From: Corbicula japonica
Taxonomy: Eukaryota > Mollusca > Bivalvia > Venerida > Cyrenidae
Direction: 5' to 3'
Length of the DNA: 64,000 bases
Assembly: GCA_038501625.1 (NCBI GenBank)
Contig: JAZAYU010000010.1
Location: forward strand, 9,383,380 to 9,447,379
Notes under the pieces: generated by a model
What the model saw: only the letters and a program-made list of their open reading frames with translations
What the model was told of the DNA's origin: nothing
Database searches by the model: none
Position numbers and translations under genes: made by a program
Part shown: one piece after another, positions 12,501-22,217 of the stretch
How positions within the stretch are numbered: position 1 is the first letter of the stretch
Layout of the letters: each line of letters begins with the position of its first letter

Positions 12501-15500
12501 AAATTTGGCAGAATCTGGATTGAAAGAATTATCTTATTTAAATTTGACTGTGATAGTTGATTATTTTCCAGCAACCAGCTTCTTCAGTTTATTTTGTTGT
12601 CCTTTTATAAAATCATTAAAAAATATTTGAATTTTGTTAAAATTTATTAAGAATAGTTAACCTTAACAGATCTAACCATATTTCCAATTTCCTTTTAATT
12701 CAGTTTACTGTTGTCCTTCAGAAGGGAATATTCCTTGTATTAATGATGTGTTGAGCCAAACATTTGACTAGCTGTCACTAAAACTAAATAAAAACTCTCT
12801 GTTTACCTTATAAACCTCAATAAAATGTTTCATTTTTCAGAGTTAGATCTTGATGGAAGTTTAGGTAGTTCATCTTTTCTTTAGAAGTTGCTTTTAACCC
12901 TTTACTTCATAGAATATGGCTGATATCCCATGGACAGACATTGTAGATCCAGATCAGCCAGCACATCTGTGCCCTCTGATCAGGATCCGCAATCAGTCTT
13001 TTCACAATTGGTTTATTAATTTATTTCTGTCCACAGAAAGTAACTAGTGTAAATCCAGATCAGAAAGCACAAAATTTACAGTTGATCTGGATCTACACTG
13101 TTCACACATGCAGTGAACCCATGTATATGGAGTAAAGGGATTTAACTGGCTTTTTCACATGCTTTACCCTCCTCTGTGGGTCTAATTAACTAATTAATTG
13201 CTAAGAGACATTAGAAATAAACACATTGGTTTTGCATGAAATGAGTAACCCTAATTTTTTCATTGTACACATACCATTTTAGGATAACTAGGACTTCTCT
13301 TGCATACCTAAACAAACCTTTATTGGCATTGCCGAACAGGGTAGATCCAGATCAGCCAGCACATCAGTGCCATCTGATCAGGATCTGCCACCTTTGGTCG
13401 GAAAAAAACAACCTTAAACCTTATAAATAAAAAAGGGTAAAGTATAGATCCTGATCAGATGGCTGGTATGTGCCAGCTGATCTGGATCTACACTGTTGCC
13501 ATACCATAAAGGCATATATATATGTAGGAAATGGTTAATGGAATTTCTGGCTTTTTTACCCTTGCTATGCAAATTTGACTTGATTGAATTACAATACTGG
13601 CTAGTAATAAATTAGTTGTAAAAATGTTACGTTTGAAAAAAAAAACTTAATGAGATAAAAGAGAAAATGTGATAGAAAATTTGGTGTATGGTATGCATGA
13701 AAAATATCATGTGTAGAAATTTAGGTAGAAAATTTGAAACATTTGACAAAGGGTTTTGGTTTGGTGGTTATTTGGCAGAGCCCTTACAGTTGCACACAAG
13801 ATAAAAACCAGGGCCTGTATTATTAATTCAAATGATTTCTACTTTGCCTCTATAAATTTTGTACTAAAATGCATTCCTAAAGCAAGGTAAAAATCTACCG
13901 GTAATTGATTTTGAACCATTGAAAATATATTACCACAACATTAATAATCATTAACATATAATGCTATGTATCTTTTTAACAATATAAAACAAATAATTCT
14001 GGATTGCTCAACAATATGAAATTTGTCTGTGCCACTATTCTTTGGAGCAGGAAATGAATGTGTAAAAGACAATAAACACAACATTTGAGTTGAAGATTAT
14101 AAAATAAAACTGGAGACCAGTCGCAAATATACAGCATCTGATTGGCTGAAATGGCTTATTTAAATTTATTATCTTGGGCTCAGTATTTCTTTCCATTTTC
14201 TTGACCTTATTTCTTAAATACTTTTGCATGTAGCATGCATGACTTGAGGGAATGTTGGAAAGCTATTACTTGTATCTGAGTTTGAAATCAAGTTATTAGC
14301 AAGCAAAATCAATTTTTTAATGGATTCCAGGTGAGCCTTTACTTTTACTTTACCCTTAATTCCAATTAACTCCATGGAATAAAGCTGTTAGGGCGGCATG
14401 GCCAACAGTGTAGATCCGGATCATCTTGTATATCCGTGCTATATGATCATGATCTACACTCAGTCTGTTTGTTTGCTAATTCATTTGGCTATTTCTGGAC
14501 AAGAAGTGAAAAGTGCAGACCCTGATCAGATGGTATGGTGTGTGTCCTTCAAGTGACCTTGCTAATTCACGTTATAGGTTATTTATGGCCAAGAAGTGAA
14601 AAGTGCTGACCCTGATCAGATTTCATGGTGTGTGTCCTTTAAGTGACCTTGTAAAACTTCTATGATGTTACATTTCTGCTTACAGTAATTTTCCTTATCG
14701 CTCTGTCTGTATTTGGTCAAGGGGGTCCGCGGGTGGACAATAAATCAAGATACAGAAGGTTCTATGCTTTTGCTTGTTGTAATGTCCTGTCTTTATGGAG
14801 TTTGAAAATTAGTTAAAACCTCCCTAAATCAGCTTAGCTTCTTTGGTGTCTGCATTTTTGGAATGATGGTTGATACTTTTTTAAAAACATAATGACTTAT
14901 GTTGATGTTTTTTTTTTTCATTTTTAGGGCTAGCATTGTTTTTAAATGGCATATTTGTCTGTTAATAAGAGTATAAGATAGGGAATAATACCAGTTTGAT
15001 TACAGAACACATTTTGATTATAATAACATTACTTAGTGTTATTTAACCTAGCAGAATTTAACTAGTGATTTAACTTTCTAAAAGGTTTTATAAACACAAA
15101 TATTATTGGATATCCTAACTGTACAAAATTAGTTAAGTACCTTTTTAGTATAATATAATTTTGATAACAAAAGGCTAATCATAAATAGTATCATTAAAGT
15201 TGTTTCACAACATAAATTGATTATGTTTTGTTTACAGACCTCTGCAAACTCAAGATTTTTTGTCGATGACAATTGTTGTGGATTGTAAAGTTGAACAGAA
15301 CCAAAATTTAAAAATTTCTTGGAATATTTCATTGATATCTCCATTACTGTTGTTATTTTTAAATCCTATTAAATTACATTTGATTGACAAATCCTTTGTA
15401 ATGAAAATCACACAAAGTTTGTGACCATAAAATTGAGAAATATTTCAGTAGTTACCTTCAGTGTTACTGTAATTTCTTGGATTATCACCAATAAAGTTTC

Positions 15501-15845
15501 CCCTGGCAAACTATTCAACTTTTTCCTCAATAGGTACAATTTCATTGCATGGGCGAACATTATAAATCCAGATCAGCTGGCACATCCGTGCCATCTGATC
15601 AGGATCTAAACTGTTAGCTTTTTTATTCATTAGGTTATTTCTGACCCAAATGCGACCAGTGCAGATCCTGATCAGATGGCACGGATGTGCAGGCTGATCT
15701 GGATCTACACTGGTCGCACATGCATAAAAACTGCATATATATGGAGGAAAAGTTAAAGAGCAAAGTTTTTCCTATTTTGCAAAAAAAATAAATTTAATCG
15801 TTTTACTTTTCTTTATTTTCAGATACAGCAGTTTATCAAGCATAG
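423..15845 (+). CDS. Gene P (3' part): GCC2_GCC3 / EGF / EGF / TM surface protein, six spliced exons
   Basis: Spliced gene model joining exons 423-587, 5109-5246, 6283-6393, 7540-7654, 9274-9449 and 15823-15845, ending in TAG. The joined exons give 728 nt, entering in phase 1 and reading open to the stop. Order of modules: one ephrin-receptor-like GCC2_GCC3 cysteine module, two EGF-like modules, a roughly 24-residue hydrophobic helix followed by CLCWRR, then a cytoplasmic tail of about 65 residues. Seen: acceptor AG and donor GTAAG-type sites at each boundary and matching phases. Known: GCC2_GCC3 and EGF modules are extracellular and disulfide-rich. Inferred: C-terminal end of a large type I membrane protein whose N-terminal exons lie left of the window. 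It is a paralog of the minus-strand gene ending at 25199, sharing exon order and phases, with about 80 percent identity in the GCC2_GCC3 exon. Ligand and function are unknown. Confidence 0.85.
660..1430. other. Intron of gene P, no recognised element
   Basis: AT-rich intronic sequence. The two short direct repeats 'aatttatgaatggtg/cg' at 1190-1222 are the only local structure noticed. No exon-like open stretch with splice sites was found. Confidence 0.5.
1436..1590. mobile_element. piggyBac-type MITE, degenerate copy
   Basis: One internal hairpin (AGATCCAGATCAGC...CTGATCAGGATCT) followed by the linker 'tttttgattcattaggttat' and a right end GGAAAGGGTTAA. The second hairpin is deleted and the left end has decayed. 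Confidence 0.65.
1622..1863. mobile_element. piggyBac-type MITE, full-length copy (reference for family)
   Basis: About 240 bp, bounded by TTAA on both sides, with inverted ends (TTAACC... and ...AAGGGTTAA). Inside are two palindromes. The first is GTGTAGATCCAGATCAGC paired with GTCTGATCAGGATCTGCAC around a short 'cacatccatgcc' loop. The second is the reverse arrangement (GATCCTGATCAGATGG paired with GCTGATCTGGATC). They are separated by a 'cagaaataacctaatgaatc' linker. The TTAA target with CCC next to it matches piggyBac-type insertions. No transposase is present, so it is non-autonomous. About 40 copies or fragments occur in this window, in both orientations. Confidence 0.8.
2028..2207. mobile_element. 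Small TA-flanked MITE with 'CCGTCATTGTT' ends
   Basis: 180 bp with inverted ends CCGTCATTGTTCGAATATAAG and CTTATATTCAAACAATGACGG, flanked by TA on both sides (2026-2027, 2208-2209). The interior repeats 'ataagccgcac'. The TA duplication suggests the Tc1/mariner superfamily. Non-coding. Confidence 0.7.
2345..2584. mobile_element. piggyBac-type MITE, full-length
   Basis: TTAACCCTTTTC left end and 'gggaaaaggTTAA' right end. Both internal GATC-rich hairpins are present. It is in the opposite orientation to the copy at 1622. Confidence 0.75.
2600..2675. mobile_element. piggyBac-type MITE fragment
   Basis: Only the first hairpin remains ('gggcaaacagtgttgattc' to 'gatcaggatctacac'). Confidence 0.5.
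2723..2780. repeat. Foldback element, single arm
   Basis: Arm sequence 'aaggttataaaacagagatt' to 'cttaaatctcaag'. No partner arm follows. Confidence 0.6.
3120..4623. mobile_element. Candidate 1.5-kb non-coding DNA transposon
   Basis: Perfect 18-bp inverted ends: TATACGCCTTTCCAATAA at 3120 and its complement ending at 4623. The interior is AT-rich with no long open frame. No clear target duplication was seen. Such ends fit a non-autonomous DNA transposon. The superfamily cannot be assigned from the ends alone. Confidence 0.5.
4885..4975. repeat. Foldback element, single arm
   Basis: Right arm only: from 'gactggtcgccatttcagcc' through 'gagactggtttccattctc' to 'ataaccttcagctcag'. Confidence 0.6.
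5109..5246 (+). CDS. Gene P exon: EGF-like module 1
   Basis: 138 nt, phase 1-1, acceptor 'tatttccag', donor GTAAGT. Residues run from YCSATTTNQCSLNATC to QGNGFECV with six cysteines and the G-Y-T-C-N-C core of an EGF-like (possibly calcium-binding-like) module. The paralogous exon is 30882-31013, two codons shorter. Confidence 0.88.
5272..5503. mobile_element. piggyBac-type MITE, near full-length
   Basis: Both hairpins are present. The left end is reduced to 'ttcttttactcctttag' and the right end is 'gaaaaaagggttcaa' with the TTAA mutated. It starts about 25 bp after the EGF exon donor. Confidence 0.65.
5781..5915. repeat. Foldback hairpin MITE
   Basis: Both arms are present but diverged ('gagaatggaaaccagtctc' and 'agactggtctccaatcttag'), with CAGCCAATCAGATC in the right arm. 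Confidence 0.65.
6009..6255. mobile_element. piggyBac-type MITE, full-length
   Basis: TTAA at both ends and both hairpins nearly perfect, suggesting a young copy. Its right end lies only 27 bp before the acceptor of the next gene P exon, so it occupies the region where the branch point is expected. Confidence 0.78.
6283..6393 (+). CDS. Gene P exon: EGF-like module 2
   Basis: 111 nt, phase 1-1, acceptor 'tttgtttaacag', donor GTAAGT. Encodes QCDRGFCKNGATCERD and then CICSEWYKGDTCAERV: six cysteines with C-x-C and G-x-x-C spacing of a compact EGF-like module. The paralogous exon 27320-27430 has the same length. Confidence 0.88.
6739..6984. mobile_element. piggyBac-type MITE, full-length
   Basis: TTAACCCTTACTCC left end and 'gtaaagggTTAA' right end. 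Both hairpins are moderately diverged. Confidence 0.75.
7003..7243. mobile_element. piggyBac-type MITE, full-length
   Basis: Lies 18 bp after the previous copy in the same orientation. Ends TTAACTCTTTCC and 'gaggaaaagaTTAA'. Both hairpins are present. Confidence 0.75.
7262..7445. mobile_element. piggyBac-type MITE, decayed copy
   Basis: Third copy in a row. Both hairpins are recognisable but imperfect, and no TTAA is retained. Confidence 0.5.
7540..7654 (+). CDS. Gene P exon: transmembrane segment
   Basis: 115 nt, phase 1 to 2, acceptor 'catttatag', donor GTAACC. Encodes AEELSDKTLDIVIPVVIGVG and then a hydrophobic run (GGLILFLIILAVCCL) closed by CWRR. This is a single-pass helix with a basic stop-transfer end. 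Cysteines beside the inner face are possible palmitoylation sites (inference). The paralogous exon is 26565-26679, same length. Confidence 0.88.
7725..8115. repeat. Three-copy tandem repeat with 'TCAAGGTCA' motifs
   Basis: About 145-bp units, each with 'aaggtcaaggacacagcatgacc'-like sequence followed by AT-rich 'attttaaaatta'. Units begin near 7730, 7875 and 8020. Each holds a motif matching monomeric nuclear-receptor sites (TCAAGGTCA or near). Intronic. Confidence 0.55.
8125..8206. mobile_element. piggyBac-type MITE fragment
   Basis: One hairpin only ('gattcagatcagacagcac' and 'gatctagacctaaactg'). Confidence 0.45.
8221..9226. repeat. 'AATCCCCCGGAATT' motif clusters, possible element ends
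   Basis: Short direct repeats of 'aatcccccggaatt' cluster at 8228-8310 and of 'aatcccctggaatt' at 9164-9222, bracketing about 850 bp of unremarkable sequence. They may be the ends of one decayed element. No open frame of note lies between. Confidence 0.35.
9274..9449 (+). CDS. Gene P exon: cytoplasmic tail
   Basis: 176 nt, phase 2 to 1, acceptor 'gatgaattgcag', donor GTAAGT. Encodes ARRAKSRAPQYSEF, SYGQPVY and then PAQEVVYDNQAYIKP. There are several tyrosines in short motifs (QYSEF, QPVY, VVYDN, NQAY), so phosphorylation or endocytic adaptor binding is possible but unproven. The minus-strand paralog keeps the same blocks but gains a stop after AYI. Confidence 0.85.
9667..9756. repeat. Foldback element, internally deleted
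   Basis: Both outer ends are kept ('gaaggttataaaactgag' and 'ctcagttttataaccttggg') with a short interior: a compact 85-bp derivative of the hairpin family. Confidence 0.65.
9811..12476. mobile_element. 2.7-kb element with TATCCCCCGCCGA ends and about 15 tandem 167-170 bp units
   Basis: Bounded by TATCCCCCGCCGA at 9811 and its complement TCGGCGGGGGATA ending at 12476. Between them lie about 15 head-to-tail units, each with 'tatttctctgcaac', 'gatggatttcaa', 'ccaagaggagatgcgcat' and 'aacacagagttatggccc'. Units near 9900-10700 are most alike and those near 11750-12240 most diverged. Short open frames here come from the repeat and are not genes. The organisation resembles bivalve non-autonomous elements with tandem cores (the pearl/CvA type); membership is inferred. 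Confidence 0.7.
12480..12890. other. Intron of gene P, nothing recognised
   Basis: AT-rich sequence without exon signals or repeat family matches noticed. Confidence 0.5.
12894..13145. mobile_element. piggyBac-type MITE, full-length
   Basis: TTAACCCTTTACTTC left end and 'gtaaagggatTTAA' right end. The first hairpin is good; the second is degraded ('cagaaagcacaaaatttaca'). Confidence 0.7.
13310..13537. mobile_element. piggyBac-type MITE, left end decayed
   Basis: Both hairpins are clear and the right end is 'aggaaatggTTAA'. The left TTAA is not identifiable. Confidence 0.65.
14080..14176. repeat. Foldback element, partial
   Basis: Left arm 'gattataaaataaaactgg' through 'gcatctgattggctgaaatgg', then a shortened right end 'ttattatcttgggctcag'. 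Confidence 0.55.
14355..14650. mobile_element. piggyBac-type MITE remnant with a local tandem duplication
   Basis: First hairpin at 14405-14460. The second half is degenerate, and a block containing 'aagaagtgaaaagtgc' and 'gtgtgtccttcaagtgacc' is repeated at about 65-bp spacing (14500-14565 and 14590-14650). Confidence 0.5.
14660..15500. other. Intron of gene P, nothing recognised
   Basis: AT-rich sequence without supported exons or family repeats. Confidence 0.5.
15511..15756. mobile_element. piggyBac-type MITE, near full-length
   Basis: Both hairpins nearly perfect. The right end is 'gaggaaaagTTAA' and the left end 'actttttcctcaatagg' has lost TTAA. It ends 66 bp before the last gene P exon. 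Confidence 0.75.
15823..15845 (+). CDS. Gene P terminal coding exon (DTAVYQA-stop)
   Basis: 23-nt coding part, acceptor 'ttctttattttcag'. It completes the split Asp codon and encodes TAVYQA followed by TAG at 15843-15845. The exact counterpart with its acceptor exists on the minus strand at 24227-24258, which supports this tiny exon. Confidence 0.85.
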
Positions 15846-16445
15846 ATGAGTAAATCCCAAACATGACAGAATCCCGAGTTATCATGATGCCATCTTGTAC
15901 ATACACGTAGACATCATCACTCAACATCCATCACAACACGAGTACTGTCATGTCAGATATATCCAGCATAAACTGTTGTTTTTTTTAAAAGACAAAATAT
16001 ACGGAGGATAAAAAGAGACACTTAAGCGTTTACAAATTGTATTACTTTACTTACTTTTGTTGACTAACCCTAACTTTGTTCAAAATTTAGAGCAAAATGA
16101 TGGTGTTTACCGGAAGCCAATGCCTGGGATTTTTTTTTCTTAATCTTAATTTGAGGAAAGTAACCAGTATATGGTATATACTGGCCACCAGAGGGGAAAA
16201 GTTTGGGGTCATTTTGCAAGGAATTTGCCTTATAGGCAGATAAGTACAGTCATTATGTTATTCTGAATTCTCATATTAACCAAAATACTCATAATACAGA
16301 TATAATTATGTTGTTGAAAAATATATGCTTTACAATGTGAGTACTCCGGTTTATGAATAAAAATTAATTCACTTGTTTAAGAAACAATAAATACTTGTTT
16401 ATGTTCAGTTTTCAAATGTATTTGTAAAAATTAACACCTCCATTG

Positions 16446-16670
16446 TACTCCTTAGATATGGCTAACATGTGACCAGTGTAGATCCAGATCAACCTGCACC
16501 CCATGCAAAGCAAACAGGATCTACACTGTTCACTTTTAGATTCATTGGGTTATTTTTTCCACCAAGTGAACATTTTAGATCCAGATCATATGGCAATGAT
16601 GTGCCAGCAAATCTGGATCTACACTTTTCACCCAAGTGACAAAAGGCAAATCAATGGAGAAAAGGGTTTT
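16446..16670. mobile_element. piggyBac-type MITE, degraded
   Basis: Shortened first hairpin (loop 'cctgcaccccatgcaaag'), intact-looking second hairpin, right end 'gagaaaagggttt' without TTAA. Confidence 0.6.
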
Positions 16671-17589
16671 CATGCACCATTACAACCATTCAAATAGAGA
16701 ATTATAATAGACAGTTCTGCAGCAGCTTAAATTTTAGCATATTATCATGTCTATTATCAATGTTTAATTTTACATTGTTTATAAGCATTATATTTGTATA
16801 TTACCCATTTTATCCTGTATGCCTTTTTTATTTGTTTCTTAAGAAAGTTTATTGTATTAGTTAACAGAAGTATTTTAAATGGTTCTGTTTATGCATGTTT
16901 CTTTAGGAATATTTTGTATTAAATTTTGTAGATTCAACCAATAGATCCATTTATGTAAAATCATTTAGTGAATTCTTTAAACCCAGAATTGTTTGAGAGA
17001 TATTAAATATGACTAAACATATAAACATACACACTAATAAAGTAAAGTGCAAAATATTAACATTATATAAAAAAAACTAAATACTAAGTCTTGTGGTTGC
17101 CTAAATTCATCAAAATTGAACTATTGTACTTGCTAAACTTTTTGTAGATCAAAAGGTTCCTATATAGTATATTATATATTCACATACATCATACATGCAT
17201 ATATTGAAAGTGTTAGCTGGGTTTTTTACTTTCAAGCTGAATCACCACTTACTGTCAGGTATGATGTGTGTGAGAGAACCCAGAAATGTAGAAAACAAAT
17301 CAGGGATTTTCATAGATCTATGTTTTATATATCTAGATCTAGGTTTTGCTGCCGAGGAAGAAATCCACACTTTATGTATGCCATGACAAGAAAAGAAATC
17401 AAAAGTAGATATTTCTTAGATTATTTGTAGTGTTACCATATTATACTCCCTGTCAATAGAAAGTTACTACTTGGATAATTACTACCATCTATAAGTAATT
17501 GATAAAATATGAAAGGCTTCATATAAATTTAAAGTTTTACTTATGATGGACTCTGAACAATCACAATGATCAAGATCAGGAACACACTA

Positions 17590-17742
17590 CTGGGTTGAAG
17601 GTTATAAAGCTGAGATTGGAAACCAGTCTCAAATCTCAAGCATCTGATTGGCTGAAATGGCGACTGGTCGCCATTTCAGCCAATCAGATGCTTGAGATTT
17701 GAGACTGGTTTCCATGCTCAGTTTTATAACCTTGGGCACTGC
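17590..17742. repeat. Foldback hairpin MITE, best-preserved copy
   Basis: Arms of about 70 bp are almost perfect complements around GCGACTGGTCGC, from 'ttgaaggttataaagctgag' to 'ctcagttttataaccttggg'. It would form a hairpin of about 140 nt in RNA or single-stranded DNA. Confidence 0.85.
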
Positions 17743-18575
17743 TATTGCCACCATTAAGCCTATTTCAAGTTTTCTGCTAATTTCCTGACTAACATCTGCT
17801 AAAATATTTTCCGATGTTCACCAACTAAACAGTAGTGCTTGTCTTAAAAGAAATCACTGGAATCTTTCAAGTTCTTAGAAAACTAAATTTTCAGTGACCC
17901 ATCGAACAAGTTAGATAGCGTTACACAATTTTGTTCTGTTGATTTTATTGTTTCTACCAAATTTTGAGCTGTTAAATTTTGGCTGCTGAAAAAGCCTGAT
18001 AAGACAATATTACTAAGTTACCCGAAATTTCAGGAACATAATTTCTGCAATACATGTATATGCTTTTTTGCCATAGGGTATGGTTTCAATTTAATCAAAG
18101 TAAAAGCTATAGTAAAAGTGGAAACTATATTGACAGCCAGTATATGTACTTGTACATGTCTATCAGGGCCCTTTGGCGCTAAACTTATGTGGATGTATGA
18201 CACTAGTTTGCGGCAAATTATGAATGATTTTGTAGTACATTGTATTATCTGAGTGCTAAATTGTATTAAAGAATGTTGTTAAATGATATATTTCTGGATT
18301 TTATATAGCAGATACTATACTTTTGTAAAGAATAAACTTAAATGATGAAATATGCTTTGTGTTATGTTGGCCTGTCATAATGTTTTATTAATCACAATTC
18401 TCTCCATTAACTAGTTTTGAGAATTTGTTTTTTTCAGGCCTTTGAACAATTCCAAAAATTATATGTACTTTTCGTATTAGATTTGGTCAAATATTCTAGA
18501 TTCCTGGTATTTTTAACACCCGTTTGTATTGGTTCTCAATACATGTTGCATACTTGTTAGTGGAGATATATTTTA

Positions 18576-20388
18576 ACAAGAGGGCCCTTAGGGCCCTGGG
18601 TCGCTCACCTGAGTGTTGTAAGGAAAACCCATGACCTCTGGGGCGGGGCAAATTTTGACCCCAGGGCCATAATTTGAACAACTTTGTTAGAGGTCTATTA
18701 GACAATGTTTCATGCAAAATATCTAACTTTTAGCCATTGCGGTTTTGGAGAAGAAGATTTTTTAAGTTTTTGCTATATATTTGTAAGGAAAACACATGAC
18801 CCCTACCGGGCGGGGCCAATTTTGACCCCAGGGCTATAATTTGAACAATCTTGGTAGAGGAATTTTGACCCCTGGGAAATAATTTGAACAATCTTTGTAG
18901 AGTTCTACTAGAGGATGCTAAATGCCAAATATCTAAGCTCTAGGCCTTGTGGTTTCAGACAAGAAGATTTTTAAAGTTTTTCCTATATAAATCTATGTAA
19001 AATGAAGTGACCCCTGGGGCGGGGCCAATTTTGACCCCAGGGAAATAATTTGAACAATCTTTGTAGAGTTCTACTAGAGGGTGCTAAATGCCTAATATCA
19101 AAGCTCTAGGCCTTGTGGTTTCAGACAAGAAGATTTTTAAAGTTTTTCCTATATAAGTCTATGCAAAATGAAGTGATCCCTGGGGCGGGGCCAATTTTGA
19201 CCCCAGGGAAATAATTTGAACAAACTTTGTAGAGTTCCACTAGAGGATGCTAAATGACAAATATCTAAGCTCTAGGCCTTGTGGTTTCAGACAAGAAGAT
19301 TTTTAAAGTTTTTCATATATAAGTCTATGTAAAATGAAGTGACCCCTGGGGCGGGGCCAATTTTGACCCCAGGGAAATAATTTGAACAATCTTTGTAGAG
19401 TTCCACTAGAGGGTGCTAAGTGCCAAATATCTAAGCTCTAGGCCTTGTGGTTTCAGACAAGAAGATTTTTAAAGTTTTTCCTATATAAGTCTATGTCAAA
19501 TGAAGTGACCCCTGGGGCGGGGCCAATTTTGACCCCAGGGAAATAATTTGAACAATCCTTGTAGAGTTCCACTAGAGGTTGCTAAATGCCAAATATCTAA
19601 GCTCTAGGCCTTGTGGTTTCAGACAAGAAGATTTTTAAAGCTTTTCCTATATAAGTCTATGTCAAATGAAGTGACCCCTGGGGCAGGGCCAATTTTGACC
19701 CCAGGGAAATAATTTGAACATTCCTTGTAGAGTTCCACTAGAGGTTGCTAAATGCCAAATATCTAAGCTCTAGGCCTTGTGGTTTCAGACAAGAAGATTT
19801 TTAAAGTTTTTCCTATATAAGTCTATGCAAAATGAAGTGACCCCTGGGGCGGGGCCAATTTTGACCCCAGGGAAATAATTTGAACAAACTTTGTAGAGTT
19901 CCACTAGAGGATGCTAAATGCCAAATATCTAAGCTCTAGGCCTTGTGGTTTCAGACAAGAAGATTTTTAAAGTTTTTCCTATATAAGTCTATGTAAAATG
20001 AAGTGACCCCTGGGGCAGGGCCAATTTTGACCCCAGGGCTATAATTTGAACAATCTTGGTAGAGGACCACTAGGTGATGCTACACAACAAATATCAAAGT
20101 TCTAGGCCTTACGGTTTCAGAGAAGAAGATTTTTTAAAATTTCGTGTTAAAAATCTATTTTTATCCTCTGTGACCTAGATAGGCAATGGACCGGAACCAT
20201 TTGAACAATTTTGGTAAAGCTTCATGCAAGTAACATTCCTGCCAAGTTTCAGCAAGATTGGCCCAGGAGTTCAGGAGAAGAAGTCGTTTGAAGAAAAAGT
20301 TGACGACGCATGCACGCACGCACGGACGACGGACATCAGGCGATCACAAAAGCTCACCATGAGCACTTCGTGCTCAGGTGAGCTAAAA
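18576..20388. mobile_element. 1.8-kb tandem-core element with GCTCACCTGAG ends
   Basis: Starts 'acaagagggcccttagggcc' then 'cgctcacctgag', ends 'gtgctcaggtgagctaaaaat', so the CTCACCTGAG motif is inverted at the two ends. The core is about nine units of roughly 158 bp, each containing 'ggggcggggccaattttgac' and 'aataatttgaacaatcttt'. A second member lies at 35011-36948. Non-coding and non-autonomous; superfamily not assigned. Confidence 0.7.
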
Positions 20389-20389
20389 A

Positions 20390-21365
20390 TAACAAACTAA
20401 TCAAATCCTGTAATCCATACCCTTCTTAGGGGTTTTTATTATCAACACCCCTATTCTCAACACCTTCAAGTTGGCAGTTTTTAAATGACTTTGAAACTTA
20501 AGATATGAGTAATAATGGGCACATTATTATTTTATATCTAAATATATAGTCCTGGTAAAGAGAATATATTTTGGTATTAGCAATAAGTTAATAACTGTGA
20601 TCTCCCTTAATTTTACAAAGGGAGACAACTCTGTTTATCATACTGGGAGTTGTTCATATTTAGAAATTAATAATAAATAATAATAATCAGTTAAACTAAA
20701 CAGTATAAAAAAGAATAATAATTAAGCTATGAAAGAAAACATTTTTTTATTAAAGCAAATTTTATAAAGGTAACCTCCCTTAAATTTACAAATGACACAT
20801 TTTTAAAGGATGACAACTGAGCTTACCTGTATAAAGTTAAAATGAGTGGCCTCCCCTGAAAGCTACAAATGGTGCATTTTCTTAAAGGGAGACAACTCTG
20901 TTTATCCTATTGGGAGTTTTTTAAATTTAGAAATGAAATCAAACCAATAGAACAGAGACCCAAATACATTTCTAAAGATGCCATGAACAGAGTTAGAGAA
21001 TTGTTTTATGTATGTATTATGTTCTCATGTTAATGTATTGTAAAAACTGTAAAAAGAGTAAATAAACTTTGAAACTAGGAAACTGGGCAGGGTCAAAGAA
21101 GACCAAATAACTTTTTTTTATCATTCTTTTAAATTTTATTACAGAAATAATAAAATATTTACACTGTTTTTTGTAACGCTAAAAGTTCTCGATAACTTAA
21201 AAATATCAAATTCACTTTAATGCTGATGATTAAAAGTATGCCAATGTCAAGGCAGTTAAGGGCACCTTTAATAATTAATAATCACAGGTGAAAACAATGA
21301 AGAAAAGTCTAAATTTTGCCAAATAAACAGTACTATATATTCAATATCTAATGATCTGTAAATAT
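20390..21365. other. Intergenic sequence with dispersed 'AAAGGGAGACAACTCTG' motifs
   Basis: Between the two tail-to-tail genes. Related blocks with 'tctcccttaa...acaaagggagacaactctg' occur near 20610 and 20845-20920. No gene seen. Confidence 0.4.
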
Positions 21366-21368
21366 CAG

Positions 21369-21517
21369 TGCCCAAGATCATAAAACTAAGACTGGAGACC
21401 CATCTCAAATCTCAAGCATCTAATTGGCTGAATTGGCAACCAGTCGCCATTCAGCCAATCAGATGCTTAAGATTTGAGACTGGTCTCCTGATTAAGTTTT
21501 ATGATCTTGAGCCTTGA
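21369..21517. repeat. Foldback hairpin MITE
   Basis: Two well-matched arms from 'gcccaagatcataaaactaag' to 'agttttatgatcttgagcc'. Confidence 0.75.
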
Positions 21518-21614
21518 TTGTTATTCACTACTGGCAAGAAAGCTATGATACTTTTCTTAAACATTTTTTGTATAATTTTTCTTCTGATTGTCTTTCCAGT
21601 TAAAGACGGTACTT

Positions 21615-22035
21615 TTTACCCTTTACTCCATAGATACACCTTTATTGCAGGGGCGAAAAGTGTTGATGGAGATCAGCAAGCATATCTGCGCCATCTGATA
21701 ACATCCACACTGTTCCCTTTAAGATTCATTCAGTTATTTCTATTTTATGCAACCAGTGCAAATCCAGATCAGACAGCATGGATGTGCCAACTGATGGGGA
21801 TCTATACTGGTGGGACAAACATTTTTATGGCAGTGTGAAAAGTGTAGATCCATATCACTCGGCACATCCATGCCATCTGATCAGGATTTACACTGTTGGC
21901 TTCTTGATCAAATATAACTTAAAGAATCAAAATAGCAAACAATGAAGATTTTGATCAGACAGCACGAATGTGCTGGCTAATCTGGATCAACACAGTTTAC
22001 CCATAGATGACACAGCCATATACCATGGTTAAACA
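21615..22035. mobile_element. Two adjacent degraded piggyBac-type MITEs
   Basis: First copy from 'taccctttactccatagatac' with a poor second hairpin. A second copy starts near 21836 ('gtgaaaagtgtagatccata') and ends 'ataccatggTTAA' at 22033. Confidence 0.55.
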
Positions 22036-22086
22036 TCTTAAACGGTTAAAATGAAATTGCTCTATCTATTGTTTCTCTGCAATTTT

Positions 22087-22217
22087 AACTCCATAACTGA
22101 GAAAGGAAAAAAGTCTAAGAAATCAAGTCTGTGATTGGTCAGTTTTGAGACAAGACTCCATCTTATCCAATCAGGTGTTTAATACTGGTGACTGGTTCCC
22201 AATCTCAGGTAAATAAT
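22087..22217. repeat. Foldback hairpin element, diverged
   Basis: Arms 'tccataactgagaaagg' to 'ctgtgattggtcag' and 'tatccaatcaggtg' to 'cccaatctcaggtaaataatc'. Confidence 0.5.

Larger units (their letters stand above)
15846..18336 (+). other. Gene P probable 3' UTR and flank, with candidate poly(A) signals
   Basis: AT-rich sequence after the stop. AATAAA occurs at 16356-16361 and 18331-18336; which one is used cannot be told from sequence. One MITE (16446) and one foldback element (17590) lie inside; otherwise no coding features are supported. Confidence 0.35.
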
